Shown here: piece by piece, positions 45,176 to 58,179 of the stretch
Position numbering within the stretch: position 1 is the stretch's first letter
Layout: the number at the start of each line of letters is the position of its first letter
Made by a program: the position numbers and the translations under genes
Notes under the pieces: generated by a model
Told to the model about the DNA's origin: nothing
Database searches by the model: none
The model's input: the letters and a program-made list of their open reading frames with translations, nothing else
Assembly (NCBI RefSeq): GCF_001426265.1
Contig: NZ_LMDG01000012.1
Span: forward strand, 434,001-498,000
DNA length: 64,000 nucleotides
DNA from: Rhizobium sp. Root1220
Lineage (GTDB): Bacteria; Pseudomonadota; Alphaproteobacteria; Rhizobiales; Rhizobiaceae
Reading direction: 5' to 3'

Positions 45176-46996
45176 CTACGCCGCTCGGCCAAGACGCCGC
45201 GTATCGGCTTGCTGTGCTGACCGCAGGCGAAAATTCGCTAGCAGCCCGCTCAGTTGGTGGCTTTCCTCCGCAAGCGTCTGGCTCGCCGCCGTTGTCTCTT
45301 CGACCATCGCAGCATTCTGTTGCGTCATCTGGTCCATGTGGTTGACAGAGGTGTTGATCTCGTGGAGACCCGTCGCCTGCTCGCGCGCCGCCGTGGCAAT
45401 GGAGTCGACATGCGCATTGACGCGGTTGACCAGTTCCTCGATCTCGACAAGCGCATCGCCGGTCGAACGCACCAGCGTGACCCCGTTTCCGACTTCGCTG
45501 GCGGACTTGCTGATCAGTGCCTTGATCTCCTTGGCGGCGCTCGCCGACCGCTGCGCCAGTTCGCGCACCTCCTGGGCGACGACAGCGAAACCTCGGCCCG
45601 CTTCGCCGGCCCGCGCGGCCTCAACGCCGGCATTGAGCGCCAGCAGGTTCGTCTGGAAGGCAATCTCGTCGATAACGCCGATGATCTGGCCGATGCGGTT
45701 AGACGAATCCTCGATACAGTTCATCGCCGTAACGGCGTTGCGAACGATCTCGCCCGACTTGCCGGCACTCGCCTTCGTTTCGGCCACCATTTCCCGAGCT
45801 TCGCTGGCCCGCTCCGAGGCTGTCTTGACGGTCGCCGTGATCTCGTCCAGGGCTGCGGCGGTTTCTTCGAGTGCCGCCGCCTGCTGCTCCGTACGCTTCG
45901 ACAGGTTGTTGGTCGCCTCGCTGATATCGCCGGCGCTGTCGTTGACGATCCGGCTTGATTCCGCGATCGCCTGGATCACGCCGTTCAATGCGTCGACAGC
46001 CGTGTTGAAGTCGCCACGAAGCTTGCCGTAGTCATCGCCTATATCGCCGATGGCAACGGTAAGATCGCCGGCAGCCAGTTTTTCCAATCCGGCGCCCAGC
46101 GACTGGATCGCAAAGCTTTGCCGATCGGCGGCCGACCGCCAGCTTGCCTCGTTCCCGCGACGCTCGTCGTCAATGACCCGCTGCTGTTCGCTTTCGCGGT
46201 CACGCATGACGACGCGGTCGTGCACGGAATCGCGCAGCACGAGCAGGGCCTTCGCCATCTGGCCGATTTCATCGCGGCGATCGTGATCGGAAATCTCGAC
46301 GGTGTGCTCCTCGGCTGCAATGGCGTTCATCGCACCCTGCAGGCGGGCGATCGGCAGCGTGACACTGCGCACGATGGCAAAGGCAACCGAGATGATGACG
46401 ATGGCGCCGGCAAGGCAGGTCAGAGCGGCCCACAGCGCGTTCTGCCGGTAGAGCGCCGCCAGATCGTCGGCATAGACGCCTGTTCCGACCACCCAGCCCC
46501 ATGGCTCGAAGCCGACGACGTGCGAATATTTCAGCACCGGATCGGCGGCGCCCGGCTTCGGCCAGTAGTAGTCGACAAAGCCCTCGCCGCTCTTCTTCAC
46601 GGTATTGGCGAATTCGACGAAAATGAACTTGCCGTTCGGGTCCTTGTTCTGAGACAGGTCCGTTCCGTTCAGCTCCGGTTTGATCGGATGCATGATCATC
46701 GTCGGATGCATGTCGTTGATCCAGAAATAACCGTTGCCGCCGTAGCGCATGGTCGAGATGACGTCCTTGGCAGCGGTTTGCGCCTGCTCCCGTGTCATGG
46801 TGCCCGCCTGTTCCAGCTTGTAGTACTTCTGGAAGATCGCGATGGCGGTCGCATCCATCTGCGCAAGGCCATTCTTCCGCTCGCTCTCCAGCCTGGCGTG
46901 CGAATAGTTAAGGAAGAAGGCAATGGTCAGCACTAGAATGGCCAGCGCCATCACGACGAGAGTGTAGAGGCGAGTAGAAATCTTCACGTTACGCAT
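45176..46996 (-). CDS. Methyl-accepting chemotaxis protein with Cache sensor domain
   Basis: A 606-residue chemoreceptor. The first membrane span is residues 12-32. A periplasmic single Cache-type domain (about 35-185) has [16 protein letters not shown] and [13 protein letters not shown]. The second span lies near residues 190-212, then HAMP, then the cytoplasmic signalling tip [21 protein letters not shown] and flanking methylation helices. Start at ATG 46996 with GGGG upstream. No C-terminal CheR-binding pentapeptide is evident. Confidence 0.94.
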   Translation of the reverse strand: MRNVKISTRLYTLVVMALAILVLTIAFFLNYSHARLESERKNGLAQMDATAIAIFQKYYKLEQAGTMTREQAQTAAKDVISTMRYGGNGYFWINDMHPTMIMHPIKPELNGTDLSQNKDPNGKFIFVEFANTVKKSGEGFVDYYWPKPGAADPVLKYSHVVGFEPWGWVVGTGVYADDLAALYRQNALWAALTCLAGAIVIISVAFAIVRSVTLPIARLQGAMNAIAAEEHTVEISDHDRRDEIGQMAKALLVLRDSVHDRVVMRDRESEQQRVIDDERRGNEASWRSAADRQSFAIQSLGAGLEKLAAGDLTVAIGDIGDDYGKLRGDFNTAVDALNGVIQAIAESSRIVNDSAGDISEATNNLSKRTEQQAAALEETAAALDEITATVKTASERASEAREMVAETKASAGKSGEIVRNAVTAMNCIEDSSNRIGQIIGVIDEIAFQTNLLALNAGVEAARAGEAGRGFAVVAQEVRELAQRSASAAKEIKALISKSASEVGNGVTLVRSTGDALVEIEELVNRVNAHVDSIATAAREQATGLHEINTSVNHMDQMTQQNAAMVEETTAASQTLAEESHQLSGLLANFRLRSAQQADTRRLGRAA

Positions 46997-47344
46997 GGAT
47001 CCCCGGCAGTTCAGAATTTGATAATAGTCAAATACTGCAATGGGTCTCTTACCGTATCGTGAACTTCGATTAGGCACCACTCACATAACGTTACGTCAGA
47101 CAAATCTCCAAAGTCGATTTGAATTCATATAAACGTTTATTATAAAACGATATTCTGTCGAGCAGAAAATCTGGTTGGCCAATATCCGATAGGACTTTAG
47201 TTGGAGACTTTTCGTCGGGTTGCGTTGGCTTTCGGGGTGGCTTGATCTTCAGAACTCTACAGGAGTTGCCAAAGAACAATGAATGTCAGATGCTTCTTGT
47301 GAGCCACGGCCATGTGCCTTGGCAGCGGAGGTGGATGGCGAAAC
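46997..47344. other. AT-rich intergenic region between chemoreceptor and cyclase
   Basis: Carries both divergent promoters. An AT-rich core lies around 47080-47160. The short open frames in it have no protein-like composition or good ribosome site, so none is called. Confidence 0.5.
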
Positions 47345-48121
47345 ATGACAGCAGCCTCGGATCTCATCCAGCCGAACGGCCAGGGCAGCGCCAAAATCTG
47401 CCTGGGTTGCTGGGACCAGATGCACGTCCCGATCCCGATTCGCGGTCCGCTTGCGCTTCCGTTCCGCGCCTTCGGGATCACCCGCAGCAAGATGAACCCG
47501 AACATCTGCACGATCTGCGAACGTTCCTTTCGATATGTCAAGAAGAAGCGCCATGTCACCGTCAGCGCCACCATCCTCTTTGCAGACATAAGGGGTTTCA
47601 CAAGGCTGTCTGAACGGATCGATCCGGTCAAGTTGAGCGAACTCGTCAGCATGTTCCAGGATTTGTGCGCGCAGGCGATCTGGGCGCACGACGGCATCGT
47701 CAACAAGCAGATGGGCGATGGCCTGATGGCGATTTTCAATTTTCCGATCAAGATAGGGGATCACGCCGGCGCCGCCATCATGGCAGCGCGCGACATCCAG
47801 CGGCGTTGCACCGCGGCCCTCGATCGTTTGAACGCCGATCTCGACAGTTCGCACGGGCCTGCGCTCGGCGTTGGTGTCGGCGTCCACACCGGAGACGTCG
47901 AGATCGGCGAGTTTTCGACTTTCCGCAGTGATTTCACGGCGATCGGCGGCGCGGTCAATCTCGCGGCGAGATTGGAATCCAAGGCGGCCGCCGGCGAAAT
48001 CCTGGTGTCGGACGCAACGGCCGCCCAGGCGCCGGACCGGATGACAGGAGCGGAGCCGCGCCTGCTCGCGCTCAAGGGCATAGCGCAGCCCGTGCAGGCG
48101 CGGGTCCTCATCAAAAGCTGA
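47345..48121 (+). CDS. Adenylate/guanylate cyclase with N-terminal zinc-ribbon-like Cys pairs
   Basis: A 258-residue class III nucleotide cyclase. The catalytic domain spans about residues 75-255: FADIRGFTRLSE (metal Asp), KQMGDGLMAIF (second metal site) and DFTAIGGAVNLAARLES (transition-state Asn/Arg). The first 65 residues contain two Cys-x2-Cys pairs, ICLGCW and ICTICER, likely a metal-binding knuckle. Start at ATG 47345 behind GGAGGTGG. The Cys pairs may make it redox or metal responsive; that is inference. Confidence 0.88.
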   Translation: MTAASDLIQPNGQGSAKICLGCWDQMHVPIPIRGPLALPFRAFGITRSKMNPNICTICERSFRYVKKKRHVTVSATILFADIRGFTRLSERIDPVKLSELVSMFQDLCAQAIWAHDGIVNKQMGDGLMAIFNFPIKIGDHAGAAIMAARDIQRRCTAALDRLNADLDSSHGPALGVGVGVHTGDVEIGEFSTFRSDFTAIGGAVNLAARLESKAAAGEILVSDATAAQAPDRMTGAEPRLLALKGIAQPVQARVLIKS

Positions 48122-48208
48122 TCGTTTCCGCCCTCCCTGCACTTGATTAAATCAGCGATTTGGCAAACAGATCAGCCACGATGACAATTGCAACCTCGGG
48201 AGTGAACG

Positions 48209-48871
48209 ATGACCCTCGCTATCAATGATATCGCACCGGATTTTGAAGCAGAAACGACCGACGGAAAAATTCGCTTCCATGACTGGATCGGCGATTCCTG
48301 GGCCGTGATGTTCTCGCATCCTAAGGATTTCACGCCGGTCTGCACCACCGAGCTCGGCTACATGGCCAAAATCAAGCCCGAATTCGACAAGCGCGGTGTC
48401 AAGATCATCGGCCTGTCGGTCGATCCGCTTGATCGGCATGCCGGCTGGGCGAGCGACATCGAGGAAACGCAGGGCCACGCGCCCAATTTCCCGATGATCG
48501 CGGATATCGACTACAATGTCTCCAAGCTCTACGGCATGCTTCCGGCACCGGTCTCCGGCGATCCGACAAAGCGCACGCCGGCGGACAACCAGACCGTCCG
48601 CAACGTGTTTGTCGTTGGCCCCGACAAGAAGGTGAAGCTGATCCTGATCTATCCGATGACGACCGGCCGCAATTTCGATGAGGTGCTGCGCGTCATCGAC
48701 TCGCTCCAACTCACTGCCAAGCACCGCGTTGCGACCCCGGTAAACTGGCAGAACGGCGAGGATGTCATCATCGCCGGTTCGGTTGGCGATGATGAAGCCA
48801 AGACCATCTACCCGGACGGTTGGAAGGCGCCGAAGCCTTACATCCGCATCGTGCCACAGCCAAAGGGCTGA
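48209..48871 (+). CDS. 1-Cys peroxiredoxin (Prx6 type)
   Basis: A 220-residue thiol peroxidase that reduces hydrogen peroxide and alkyl hydroperoxides. The peroxidatic Cys45 is in DFTPVCTTELGYMA; the C-terminal dimerisation arm includes VNWQNGEDVIIAGSV. The 220-residue length with no obvious resolving Cys in the usual place points to the Prx6 subgroup. It follows the cyclase gene by 87 bases. Confidence 0.94.
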   Translation: MTLAINDIAPDFEAETTDGKIRFHDWIGDSWAVMFSHPKDFTPVCTTELGYMAKIKPEFDKRGVKIIGLSVDPLDRHAGWASDIEETQGHAPNFPMIADIDYNVSKLYGMLPAPVSGDPTKRTPADNQTVRNVFVVGPDKKVKLILIYPMTTGRNFDEVLRVIDSLQLTAKHRVATPVNWQNGEDVIIAGSVGDDEAKTIYPDGWKAPKPYIRIVPQPKG

Positions 48872-49037
48872 TATTTTCCGGCTGGTAGCCCGGGCGGCGC
48901 GCACTTTCATACAGCGCACCCGGGTTTCCGAACGCGGTTCCGCCGTCCGCATTGGCGACATCACCTGATTTCGATTTGCCGGGTCTGCGGTGGGATTCGG
49001 CGGATCACCACTTGCACCGCCCAGAACAGGAGCCCCC

Positions 49038-49424
49038 ATGACCGAAGACCTCAAGCCGAAGGGTACGCTGACGCTGCGGACCATGGCGATGCCTGCCGAT
49101 GCGAACCCGGCCGGCGATATCTTCGGCGGCTGGGTCATGGCCCAGATGGACCTTGCATCGGGCATCTCCGCTGCCGAGCGCGCCAAGGGCCGCGTCGTCA
49201 CCGCCGCCGTCAAGGAAATGGCCTTCGCGCTGCCGGTCAAGATCGGTGATACCCTCTCGATCTACACCGAGATCGAGCGCGTCGGTCGCACCTCCATCAC
49301 TCTTTTGGTCGAAGCCTGGGCAACGCGGGCCCGCTACAACAACATGGAAAAGGTCACGGCCGGCATCTTCATCATGGTCGCACTCGACGAGAACGGCCAG
49401 CCAACACCCGTTCCCGCGGAATAA
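49038..49424 (+). CDS. Acyl-CoA thioesterase (YciA type)
   Basis: A 128-residue hotdog-fold enzyme hydrolysing acyl-CoA. MAMPADANPAGDIFGGWVM and QMDLASGISAAERAKGRVV are diagnostic for YciA. ATG 49038 follows CAGGAG. The next gene starts 5 bases after its stop. Confidence 0.93.
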   Translation: MTEDLKPKGTLTLRTMAMPADANPAGDIFGGWVMAQMDLASGISAAERAKGRVVTAAVKEMAFALPVKIGDTLSIYTEIERVGRTSITLLVEAWATRARYNNMEKVTAGIFIMVALDENGQPTPVPAE

Positions 49425-49429
49425 GCCCA

Positions 49430-50017
49430 ATGCAGCCGCTCGCGTCGCCCGAGGTCTTCCTCCACATCAAGGTCGTGATGGGGATGGTGATCTCGCTGAG
49501 CCTCGCACGGCTGCTCACCGGCATCGCGGGCATCATCCAGCACCCGGCGAAGGGCAAGGTCTATGCCGTGCATCTCGGTTGGGCCTTGTCGATGTTCCTG
49601 TTCATCATCCACATCTGGTGGTGGGAGTATCGCGTGCAGGCCATCCCAGTCCTGCATTTCGGCGTCTATCTCTTCCTGGTTTGCTTCTGCAGCCTGTTCT
49701 TCCTGCTTTGCGCCCTGCTCTTCCCCGCCTCGCTCGACGAGTACGGCGGCTACGAGGAGTATTTCATTTCCCGCCGTCGCTGGTTCTTCGGCACACTGGC
49801 CCTCACCTACGCCATCGACATTGCCGACACCGCCATCAAGGGCCAGGATCATATCGTCTCGCTAGGCTGGGAATATCCCACCCGCAACATCGTCTATATC
49901 GTCCTCTGCATCATCGCCGCCTGGACGGCCAACCGGCGCTTCCACGCGATCTTCGTGTCGCTGAACCTGCTGTACCAGGTCAGTTTCATCTTCCGCCTTT
50001 ACGACGTGATGGGGTGA
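49430..50017 (+). CDS. Integral membrane protein, hypothetical
   Basis: A 195-residue protein with about five hydrophobic segments and the tryptophan-rich LFIIHIWWWEYRV. No family recognised with confidence; similar proteins occur in Rhizobiales. It starts 5 bases after the thioesterase gene and its stop overlaps the GTG start of the ArsR-family gene. Confidence 0.8.
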   Translation: MQPLASPEVFLHIKVVMGMVISLSLARLLTGIAGIIQHPAKGKVYAVHLGWALSMFLFIIHIWWWEYRVQAIPVLHFGVYLFLVCFCSLFFLLCALLFPASLDEYGGYEEYFISRRRWFFGTLALTYAIDIADTAIKGQDHIVSLGWEYPTRNIVYIVLCIIAAWTANRRFHAIFVSLNLLYQVSFIFRLYDVMG

Positions 50018-50346
50018 CAGCGCGCGCAATCCGCAACTATTCGGTTGCGGCGCGGTTCGCTGCTCTCGGGGATCCGACCCGCCTGTCGCTGCTCACCACT
50101 CTCAGCCACGGGCGAGAACGATCTATCGCTTCACTTTCCGTTGGAACCGAACTGACGCGCCAGGCGATCACCAAACACTTGCATGTGCTCGAGAAGGCCG
50201 GCCTTGTCCGCAACAGCAGGATCGGGCGCGAAAGCCATTGTGCCTTCCGCCCGGAACAAATCGTCGAGATGCAGGCCTATCTGGAGACAGTTTCCCGCCA
50301 GTGGGACGCCGCGCTCGAACGGCTTCGCTCGTTCGTGGAGTGCTGA
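50014..50346 (+). CDS. ArsR-family winged-helix regulator (GTG start)
   Basis: A 110-residue regulator: FAALGDPTRLSLLTTLSHGR, then the helix-turn-helix GTELTRQAITKHLHVLEKAG, and the C-terminal QWDAALERLRSFVE. The GTG at 50014 overlaps the preceding stop (GTGA), so it is translationally coupled to the membrane protein. There is no ATG in a suitable place. The family is often paired with SRPBCC proteins; none is adjacent here. Confidence 0.86.
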   Translation: MTARAIRNYSVAARFAALGDPTRLSLLTTLSHGRERSIASLSVGTELTRQAITKHLHVLEKAGLVRNSRIGRESHCAFRPEQIVEMQAYLETVSRQWDAALERLRSFVEC

Positions 50347-50365
50347 ACGCAGTCACAAGGCATGC

Positions 50366-50719
50366 TCAACCACGGAAGATGAAGGACGCACCGACGGCGA
50401 TCAGGGCGAAGCCGATGGCATGGTTCCATGTCAGGCTCTCACCCAGCCAGAAGACCGAGAAGCCGGAGAACACCAGTAGCGTGATCACCTCCTGCATCGT
50501 CTTCAGCTGCGCGGTCGAATAGACCTCCGAGCCGATACGGTTCGCCGGCACGGCCAGGCAATATTCAAAAAAGGCGATCGCCCAACTCACGACGATGGCG
50601 ATGAAGATTGCTGTGCCCTTGTGTTTCAGATGCCCATACCAGGCGAATGTCATGAATACATTGGAGGCAAGCAACATGATGACCGGCCAGATGGCAGCGG
50701 GGCTGATAGCGAACGGCAT
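50366..50719 (-). CDS. DMT-family (DUF486) membrane protein
   Basis: A 117-residue protein with four hydrophobic helices. FMTFAWYGHLKHKG, FEYCLAVPANRIG and LKTMQEVITLLVFSGFSVFW are the DUF486 signature. Distantly related to small drug/metabolite transporters. Start at ATG 50719. Confidence 0.9.
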   Translation of the reverse strand: MPFAISPAAIWPVIMLLASNVFMTFAWYGHLKHKGTAIFIAIVVSWAIAFFEYCLAVPANRIGSEVYSTAQLKTMQEVITLLVFSGFSVFWLGESLTWNHAIGFALIAVGASFIFRG

Positions 50720-51040
50720 GAGCGATTCCCGTGAGTTGAAGCTGGCGGCACCATGTATCGCCAAATCGCAGGGCTTCAAGTGTCTTCGAGGCCCTCGCTG
50801 CGAGTATGCCCCTGAATCGGCCACGCCGGCATGTGGACCTTCACGCGACCCTTGCCGCAGGAACCGCAATCTTTGATTGCATCGAATTGGTATACATCGC
50901 CACAGATCTATGCATGATGATGATCATAGCGTCATTTGAATTTTTCCGTTTTCTGACACCGGCATCCCGATCGATAGCAAGCCTGCAATCCAGCAACACC
51001 GCGATGCCGCCTTGCGGCATCCGAATGGCGGAGCATTGCC
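50720..51040. other. Gene-free region
   Basis: About 320 bases between divergent genes. AT-rich around 50885-50950; no recognised operator, RNA or protein gene. Confidence 0.5.
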
Positions 51041-52279
51041 ATGGAAACGCTCAGAGGAATCCCCGAGGCAGGATTGGCGGACACGCTCGCTGATCTTGTG
51101 CGGACAAGAATGATCGTGCTTTCGCTGACCAAAGCCGACGGCGCCTATACCGTCGTCTACAGCCCATCCGGCACTCCGTCAGCGACGGAGAGGCTTGATG
51201 AGGCGCTCCCCAGCGCGCCGCCCGTTTCCAACATGGACGATCCCGATGCGCCTCCGGCCGGGGCGCCCGGTGAATTCGTCCACGCCCGCATGATCGCGCC
51301 AAAGACGATCCTCTATACGGACGCCTCTGGGCGTGACCAGATCCGCGAGGGCGGCTCGCGCTCCTGGCGCGACTGCAACGCCGGCAATATTCGCAAAGGC
51401 GACTTCTCGATCAATGCAGGCGCCATCGGCGACGACGGAAGCTTCGCCATTTTTCCCAGCGAAGAGCTCGGTAAGGCAGCGATCATCGCGCTGCTGAAGA
51501 CCTCGGCCTACATCAAGCTGACGCTGAAGGCCGCGATCTTCCGCTACGCGCCGCCGAGTGAAAACAACTCCGACGCCTACGCCAAATTCATTCACGAGCA
51601 CACCGGCATTCCGCTCGCAGCCGTGCTCGCGGATCTCAAGGCCGAGGATTTCCGCAAGATCGCACGGACCATCCAGGTCATCGAAGGGTGGAAACCCGGG
51701 ATTATCCGCGCCAACGCGCCACCCGCTCCGCTGATGAACGAAAGCATCGGTGTCGCCTCCTCTGCCGCATCCGCCACCCAGGACTGGATGGCCATCGCCC
51801 GCCGGGAAGCCGCCCTGCCGGCCCGCGAGCGCAGCGAGTGGCCGGATCCCGACGAGAACCCCCGTATCCTTTACTATTTCAAGATCGGCGCACCCTGGTT
51901 CGAGGTCGCCGGCGGCGACGAGGTCGACTGGTGCGCCGCCTTCGTCAACTTCTGCCTCGTCACCAGCGGCCACATGGGCACCGATCACCCCGGCGCCCGT
52001 TCGTTCTACTGGAACAAGAAGAAGCAGTTCCATGTCCTCGCCGGGCCGCAGCCTGGAGCCATCGCGGTCCGCCGCTATGCGCCGTTCAGCGACCTCAAAT
52101 GGGCCACCGGCACCGGCCATGTCGGCTTCGTCGTGTCGTGGACGAGCAGCGCGGTCACGCTGCTGGGCGGCAACCAGGGCAACACCGTCTGCGAGAGAAC
52201 CTTCCCGCGGCTGGAAAAGAACAGCGCCGGCACCAAGCAATCCGAGTTCGTTGCCTTCCTGATGCCGGTGATCGTCTGA
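51041..52279 (+). CDS. Probable peptidoglycan amidase, TIGR02594/CHAP-like with N-terminal muramidase-like segment
   Basis: A 412-residue protein. The C-terminal domain (about 245-412) is TIGR02594/NlpC-P60-CHAP-like: Cys298 in [13 protein letters not shown] and His360 in [11 protein letters not shown] as the likely catalytic pair. An N-terminal domain (about 105-215) has [12 protein letters not shown], resembling the SWRNxNPGNI segment of phage tail-associated cell-wall hydrolases. There is no signal peptide, so it would need lysis, a dedicated secretion route or phage-like delivery. Confidence 0.75.
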   Translation: METLRGIPEAGLADTLADLVRTRMIVLSLTKADGAYTVVYSPSGTPSATERLDEALPSAPPVSNMDDPDAPPAGAPGEFVHARMIAPKTILYTDASGRDQIREGGSRSWRDCNAGNIRKGDFSINAGAIGDDGSFAIFPSEELGKAAIIALLKTSAYIKLTLKAAIFRYAPPSENNSDAYAKFIHEHTGIPLAAVLADLKAEDFRKIARTIQVIEGWKPGIIRANAPPAPLMNESIGVASSAASATQDWMAIARREAALPARERSEWPDPDENPRILYYFKIGAPWFEVAGGDEVDWCAAFVNFCLVTSGHMGTDHPGARSFYWNKKKQFHVLAGPQPGAIAVRRYAPFSDLKWATGTGHVGFVVSWTSSAVTLLGGNQGNTVCERTFPRLEKNSAGTKQSEFVAFLMPVIV

Positions 52280-52469
52280 AGCCGGGCAAGAGGCGCGGCC
52301 AATGCCACCCTCGGGCTCGCGACCAAATCAACCCGCAGCGACCGGGAACAACGGTGTGCTGCCCCGACACGGCAACGAACGACCGTCACTATGTCTGGGC
52401 AATTTATTCGTTTCCCTTTTGTACTCTTTCCCTCTTCCATTTGCCGATGACTCTCGCCATATTCCGGCC

Positions 52470-55448
<2,979 letters not shown>

Positions 55449-55484
55449 CACCCGCTGGCGCACTTGGCCGGGGCGGGAAAACCG

Positions 55485-55796
55485 TCAGTCGAACCGCTCG
55501 TCGATGTGCTGCACCTGGTCGGAAATCACGTTGTCGATCACCACGTGCGAGAGCAGCGAAGGGCCAACCGCCCAGAGCGCCCGCATGTGCTCGGTATCCT
55601 CATGCCGGCGATGCGCCTCCTCGCTGGTAAACGCCTCCGCGAGCAGGATCCGGTCGGGATGCTCGGGCATCGGCACGAGCTCGATATAGAGGCAATCCGG
55701 ATCGAGCCGGCTCATCTCCAGATGCTCCCGCGCCGCCGTCAGATAGGCCTCGCGCTTGCCCGGCTTGGTGGTGAAAAATCCGACGATGCATTTCAT
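55485..55796 (-). CDS. Antibiotic biosynthesis monooxygenase (ABM) domain protein
   Basis: A 103-residue dimeric alpha/beta-barrel protein of the ABM/YgiN kind. KCIVGFFTTKPGKREAYL at the start and LLAEAFTSEEAHRRHEDTEH match the family; such proteins oxidise quinols or aromatic compounds without cofactor. ATG 55796 has GGAGGGG upstream. It lies between the uvrB end and a decayed duplicate of that end, so it may have arrived in a rearrangement. Confidence 0.87.
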   Translation of the reverse strand: MKCIVGFFTTKPGKREAYLTAAREHLEMSRLDPDCLYIELVPMPEHPDRILLAEAFTSEEAHRRHEDTEHMRALWAVGPSLLSHVVIDNVISDQVQHIDERFD

Positions 55797-55875
55797 GGTA
55801 GCCCCTCCCGAGGTTTGCTGCTTTGTGGTGAAGTGTCGATCGAGCTTTCGACAAGCGCAAGTGGCAGCGAAAATG

Positions 55876-56005
55876 AGCATTGGCCGCACAGAAGCGCCGA
55901 TGATCGCCAAACCACCTCAGAAGTTAACAATCTGTGCGCGGCAAGCGGCGTCGGGAGCAACGCGGACCGGGCGAGAAGAAGCGCAAGGGGAGCACTAAGG
56001 GTCGT
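55876..56005 (+). pseudogene. Decayed duplicate of the uvrB 3' end
   Basis: About 130 bases resemble the last part of uvrB in the same orientation. MSIGRTEAPM (from about 55873) parallels [10 protein letters not shown] in UvrB (near 55184), and DNA from 55934 (GTGCGCGGCAAG) through CCGGGCGAGAAGAAGCGCAAG and AGCACTAAGGG parallels 55353-55425. Internal bases are lost, and there is no open gene. Confidence 0.65.
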
Positions 56006-56108
56006 GGAGAATTGTCCTCTTTCGGCGCCGAATCGGACATTTAGAGCCGCCTATAAGCCTCCGGTTGAATGTCCCAATCCTCCGGTCGGTACATAAGGCT
56101 CAGTCAGT

Positions 56109-57428
56109 TCAATTGAGCTTCTCGATAGCTGGTGGCGTCCACGTACACGTACGCGGCCCCTCTTTCGGAACGTAGGTGCGGAATGTAAGCGAAAACCGCT
56201 TGCCCTCGGGAGCGGGGAGCCAATTCGATTCAGCAATACCTGGAACAGGTTTTGGACCGATCGCAATCTTCAGCGAGCCGTCGCTTTCTTTCACCAAAGG
56301 CGAATGGTTGTTGAAATTGTATCGCTTGAGCGGATTTTGGACGGCCCGGTAGCCTGGGAAGTCAACGAGAATGACTGACCAATACGCATCGACGACGGTC
56401 CCCGGCAGCCCATCCGCCGGGAAGTGGATGACATAGTCGTTACTCCCCTCCAGCGGCTTGTCCTGCCCGTCATTGACCGCACCGAAATAGACCACCTCGC
56501 GAGGATTGTTCGTCCAGATGCCGGTGTAAGCCGCACCGGTCCGATGCTGGTATTCCCACCCATAGTTGCCCGCGCTTGCTGCACATGCCCAATGGTTTAC
56601 ATAGGGGACAGTAGTGACGAGAACATTTTCCCTATATTGGGGAATGAATTTTTGTAGAATGGCATCGATTTCGGCATATGCCTCCTTGCTGGAGGCTGAG
56701 TAAGCGGCCACAGCGCGAACCTGCTGCTGCATCTCGGCGGCGGCCGGCGAGATATCGAGAGCACTGGCCAGTCTTTCATCCAGATTGTCGAATATCTCGG
56801 CGCCGATGAGGTCGGCTTGGCTGAACAGCGGCATTTCTGGCGGTGGGGCGATCTTCGGATTGCCGATGGTCGTCACATTGAAAGCGTGCTGGAGCTTCAC
56901 TGCGGTATCGGGATCGCCCTTGAGTTCAACGCGACCCAGCAACTTGGCCTTGCTGGAATGCAGTTCGATCCGGCCCATGCCTTCGGGGATCGCCACCGTC
57001 GAACCGGGCTTCACCAATGCATATTTGCCGAACGGCTTGCTCGGAAACGTCCGGTCATTGATGTTGGTGATGACTTCGCCCCATTCGTCCAGGATTTGAA
57101 CGGTGTAGTAGCGGCCCTTGATTTCCGGTATCTCCACAACCGCTGCAGAACTGTCATCAACCGCGAGCCACGCTTCAAAATAGGCAACGTCGAAGTTGGG
57201 ATTGGTGAAATCCGCAGACGCCAGCGGATTGTACCGGATGACATTGTAGGCAAAGTCTTTCCCGTTCCGGTCAAGATGTTCCTGTCTGATCACCAGCGCG
57301 CGGTCGAGCAGATAGAGATAGGCATCAGTGACGATTTTTTCGTCCGGCTTTCGCGCTTGTGCGGATGCCGGTACGCCGAGCATCAAGCTCGACGCTACGA
57401 CGATTGACGCAAATATCGGTCTAAGCAT
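56109..57428 (-). CDS. DUF1254/DUF1214 domain secreted protein
   Basis: A 439-residue exported protein. The signal peptide ends at ASA-QA (residue about 24). The DUF1254 part includes NPDFDVAY-like TNPNFDVAYFEAWLAVD and YYTVQILDEWGE; the DUF1214 C-terminal part includes YWSVILVDFPGYRAVQNPL and RYNFNNHSPLVKESDGSL. This family is periplasmic, of unknown enzymatic role. Monocistronic. Confidence 0.9.
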   Translation of the reverse strand: MLRPIFASIVVASSLMLGVPASAQARKPDEKIVTDAYLYLLDRALVIRQEHLDRNGKDFAYNVIRYNPLASADFTNPNFDVAYFEAWLAVDDSSAAVVEIPEIKGRYYTVQILDEWGEVITNINDRTFPSKPFGKYALVKPGSTVAIPEGMGRIELHSSKAKLLGRVELKGDPDTAVKLQHAFNVTTIGNPKIAPPPEMPLFSQADLIGAEIFDNLDERLASALDISPAAAEMQQQVRAVAAYSASSKEAYAEIDAILQKFIPQYRENVLVTTVPYVNHWACAASAGNYGWEYQHRTGAAYTGIWTNNPREVVYFGAVNDGQDKPLEGSNDYVIHFPADGLPGTVVDAYWSVILVDFPGYRAVQNPLKRYNFNNHSPLVKESDGSLKIAIGPKPVPGIAESNWLPAPEGKRFSLTFRTYVPKEGPRTCTWTPPAIEKLN

Positions 57429-58179
57429 GCACTTCTCCTCAGCGATAGCAACGAAGGTTCAATGCGTTCCCTTCACGGAAGCACAGACACGACATCTGAA
57501 ACAAGTCCCAAGTCGATAACTTCCAACACTAAGATAACGAACCCTCTCTCATTTCTCCCGAAGTCCCGTCAGTCGACCGTTAATCCCGACCAAGCAAGCC
57601 CGCTACCGTTCTTTTTATTTACCGCTCCTGGCGCGAAGCCCGGCGTAGGTGGTGGTGGACAACTCACGCAATTCTTCTAGAAAAATCAGTGGCGCCGCAA
57701 AGACTTCATCCCCACCCCCTCACCCCCATGCCATGATCCCCTCGTCCCCTCACGGATACACCGCAAGGCGTTGCGGCGAGACGGGGCCGGCGCCGGGTGG
57801 TTGGGAACGACGCAAGTCCTCTCATCCGGGGTCCGCGGAAAATGGTCTCCCTCCGGAGACGGCGGCGTGGCGAGAATGCCGCGTCGAGTTGAGCTCCGGA
57901 CGTGCCTGTGTGGCACACAACGGCCCCTCCAGCGGGAAGCGCAGGCTTCTCCCGACGAAGGTCAGGAGGGGAGCCAGAGGGACCGGAGTCGCGGATAAAA
58001 ACCGTCGAACGGGGCGCTCGATAGCGCCATATGACACTACCCCAAGATGCGGCTCTTTCGAGCGCCCCGTCCGAACCTTGCCGCCCTCGATTGGTCGGCG
58101 CAGTCAAGCCGAGATCAAACCACGGGTGAAACCAGCCGCGTGAAGGCGACGCCGCGCGCAGCCGCCGGGAAGGACCGAC
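57429..58179. other. Gene-free, GC-rich structured region
   Basis: About 750 bases. Long open frames exist on both strands but are Arg/Pro-rich translations of GC-rich DNA with no family resemblance, so no gene is called. It contains a C-rich tract at 57708-57726 and a compound hairpin at 58009-58070. It may be a mosaic of intergenic repeats and a transcribed leader for the gene at 58180. Confidence 0.5.
58009..58070 (+). promoter_or_regulatory. Alternative-hairpin element upstream of the Cys-rich protein
   Basis: Outer 13-bp perfect inverted repeat ACGGGGCGCTCGA (58009-58021) / TCGAGCGCCCCGT (58058-58070). The left arm can instead pair locally as GGCGCT (58013-58018) with AGCGCC (58023-58028). 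The two foldings exclude each other, as in attenuators or riboswitch expression platforms. Confidence 0.55.

Noticed and set aside
47091..47279. Short minus-strand frame between chemoreceptor and cyclase
   Set aside because: Lies in the AT-rich promoter region, lacks a ribosome site and resembles no family.
52280..52469. SOS box upstream of uvrB
   Set aside because: I looked for GTTC-N7-GTTC and GAAC-N7-GAAC by eye and found only unpaired half-sites.
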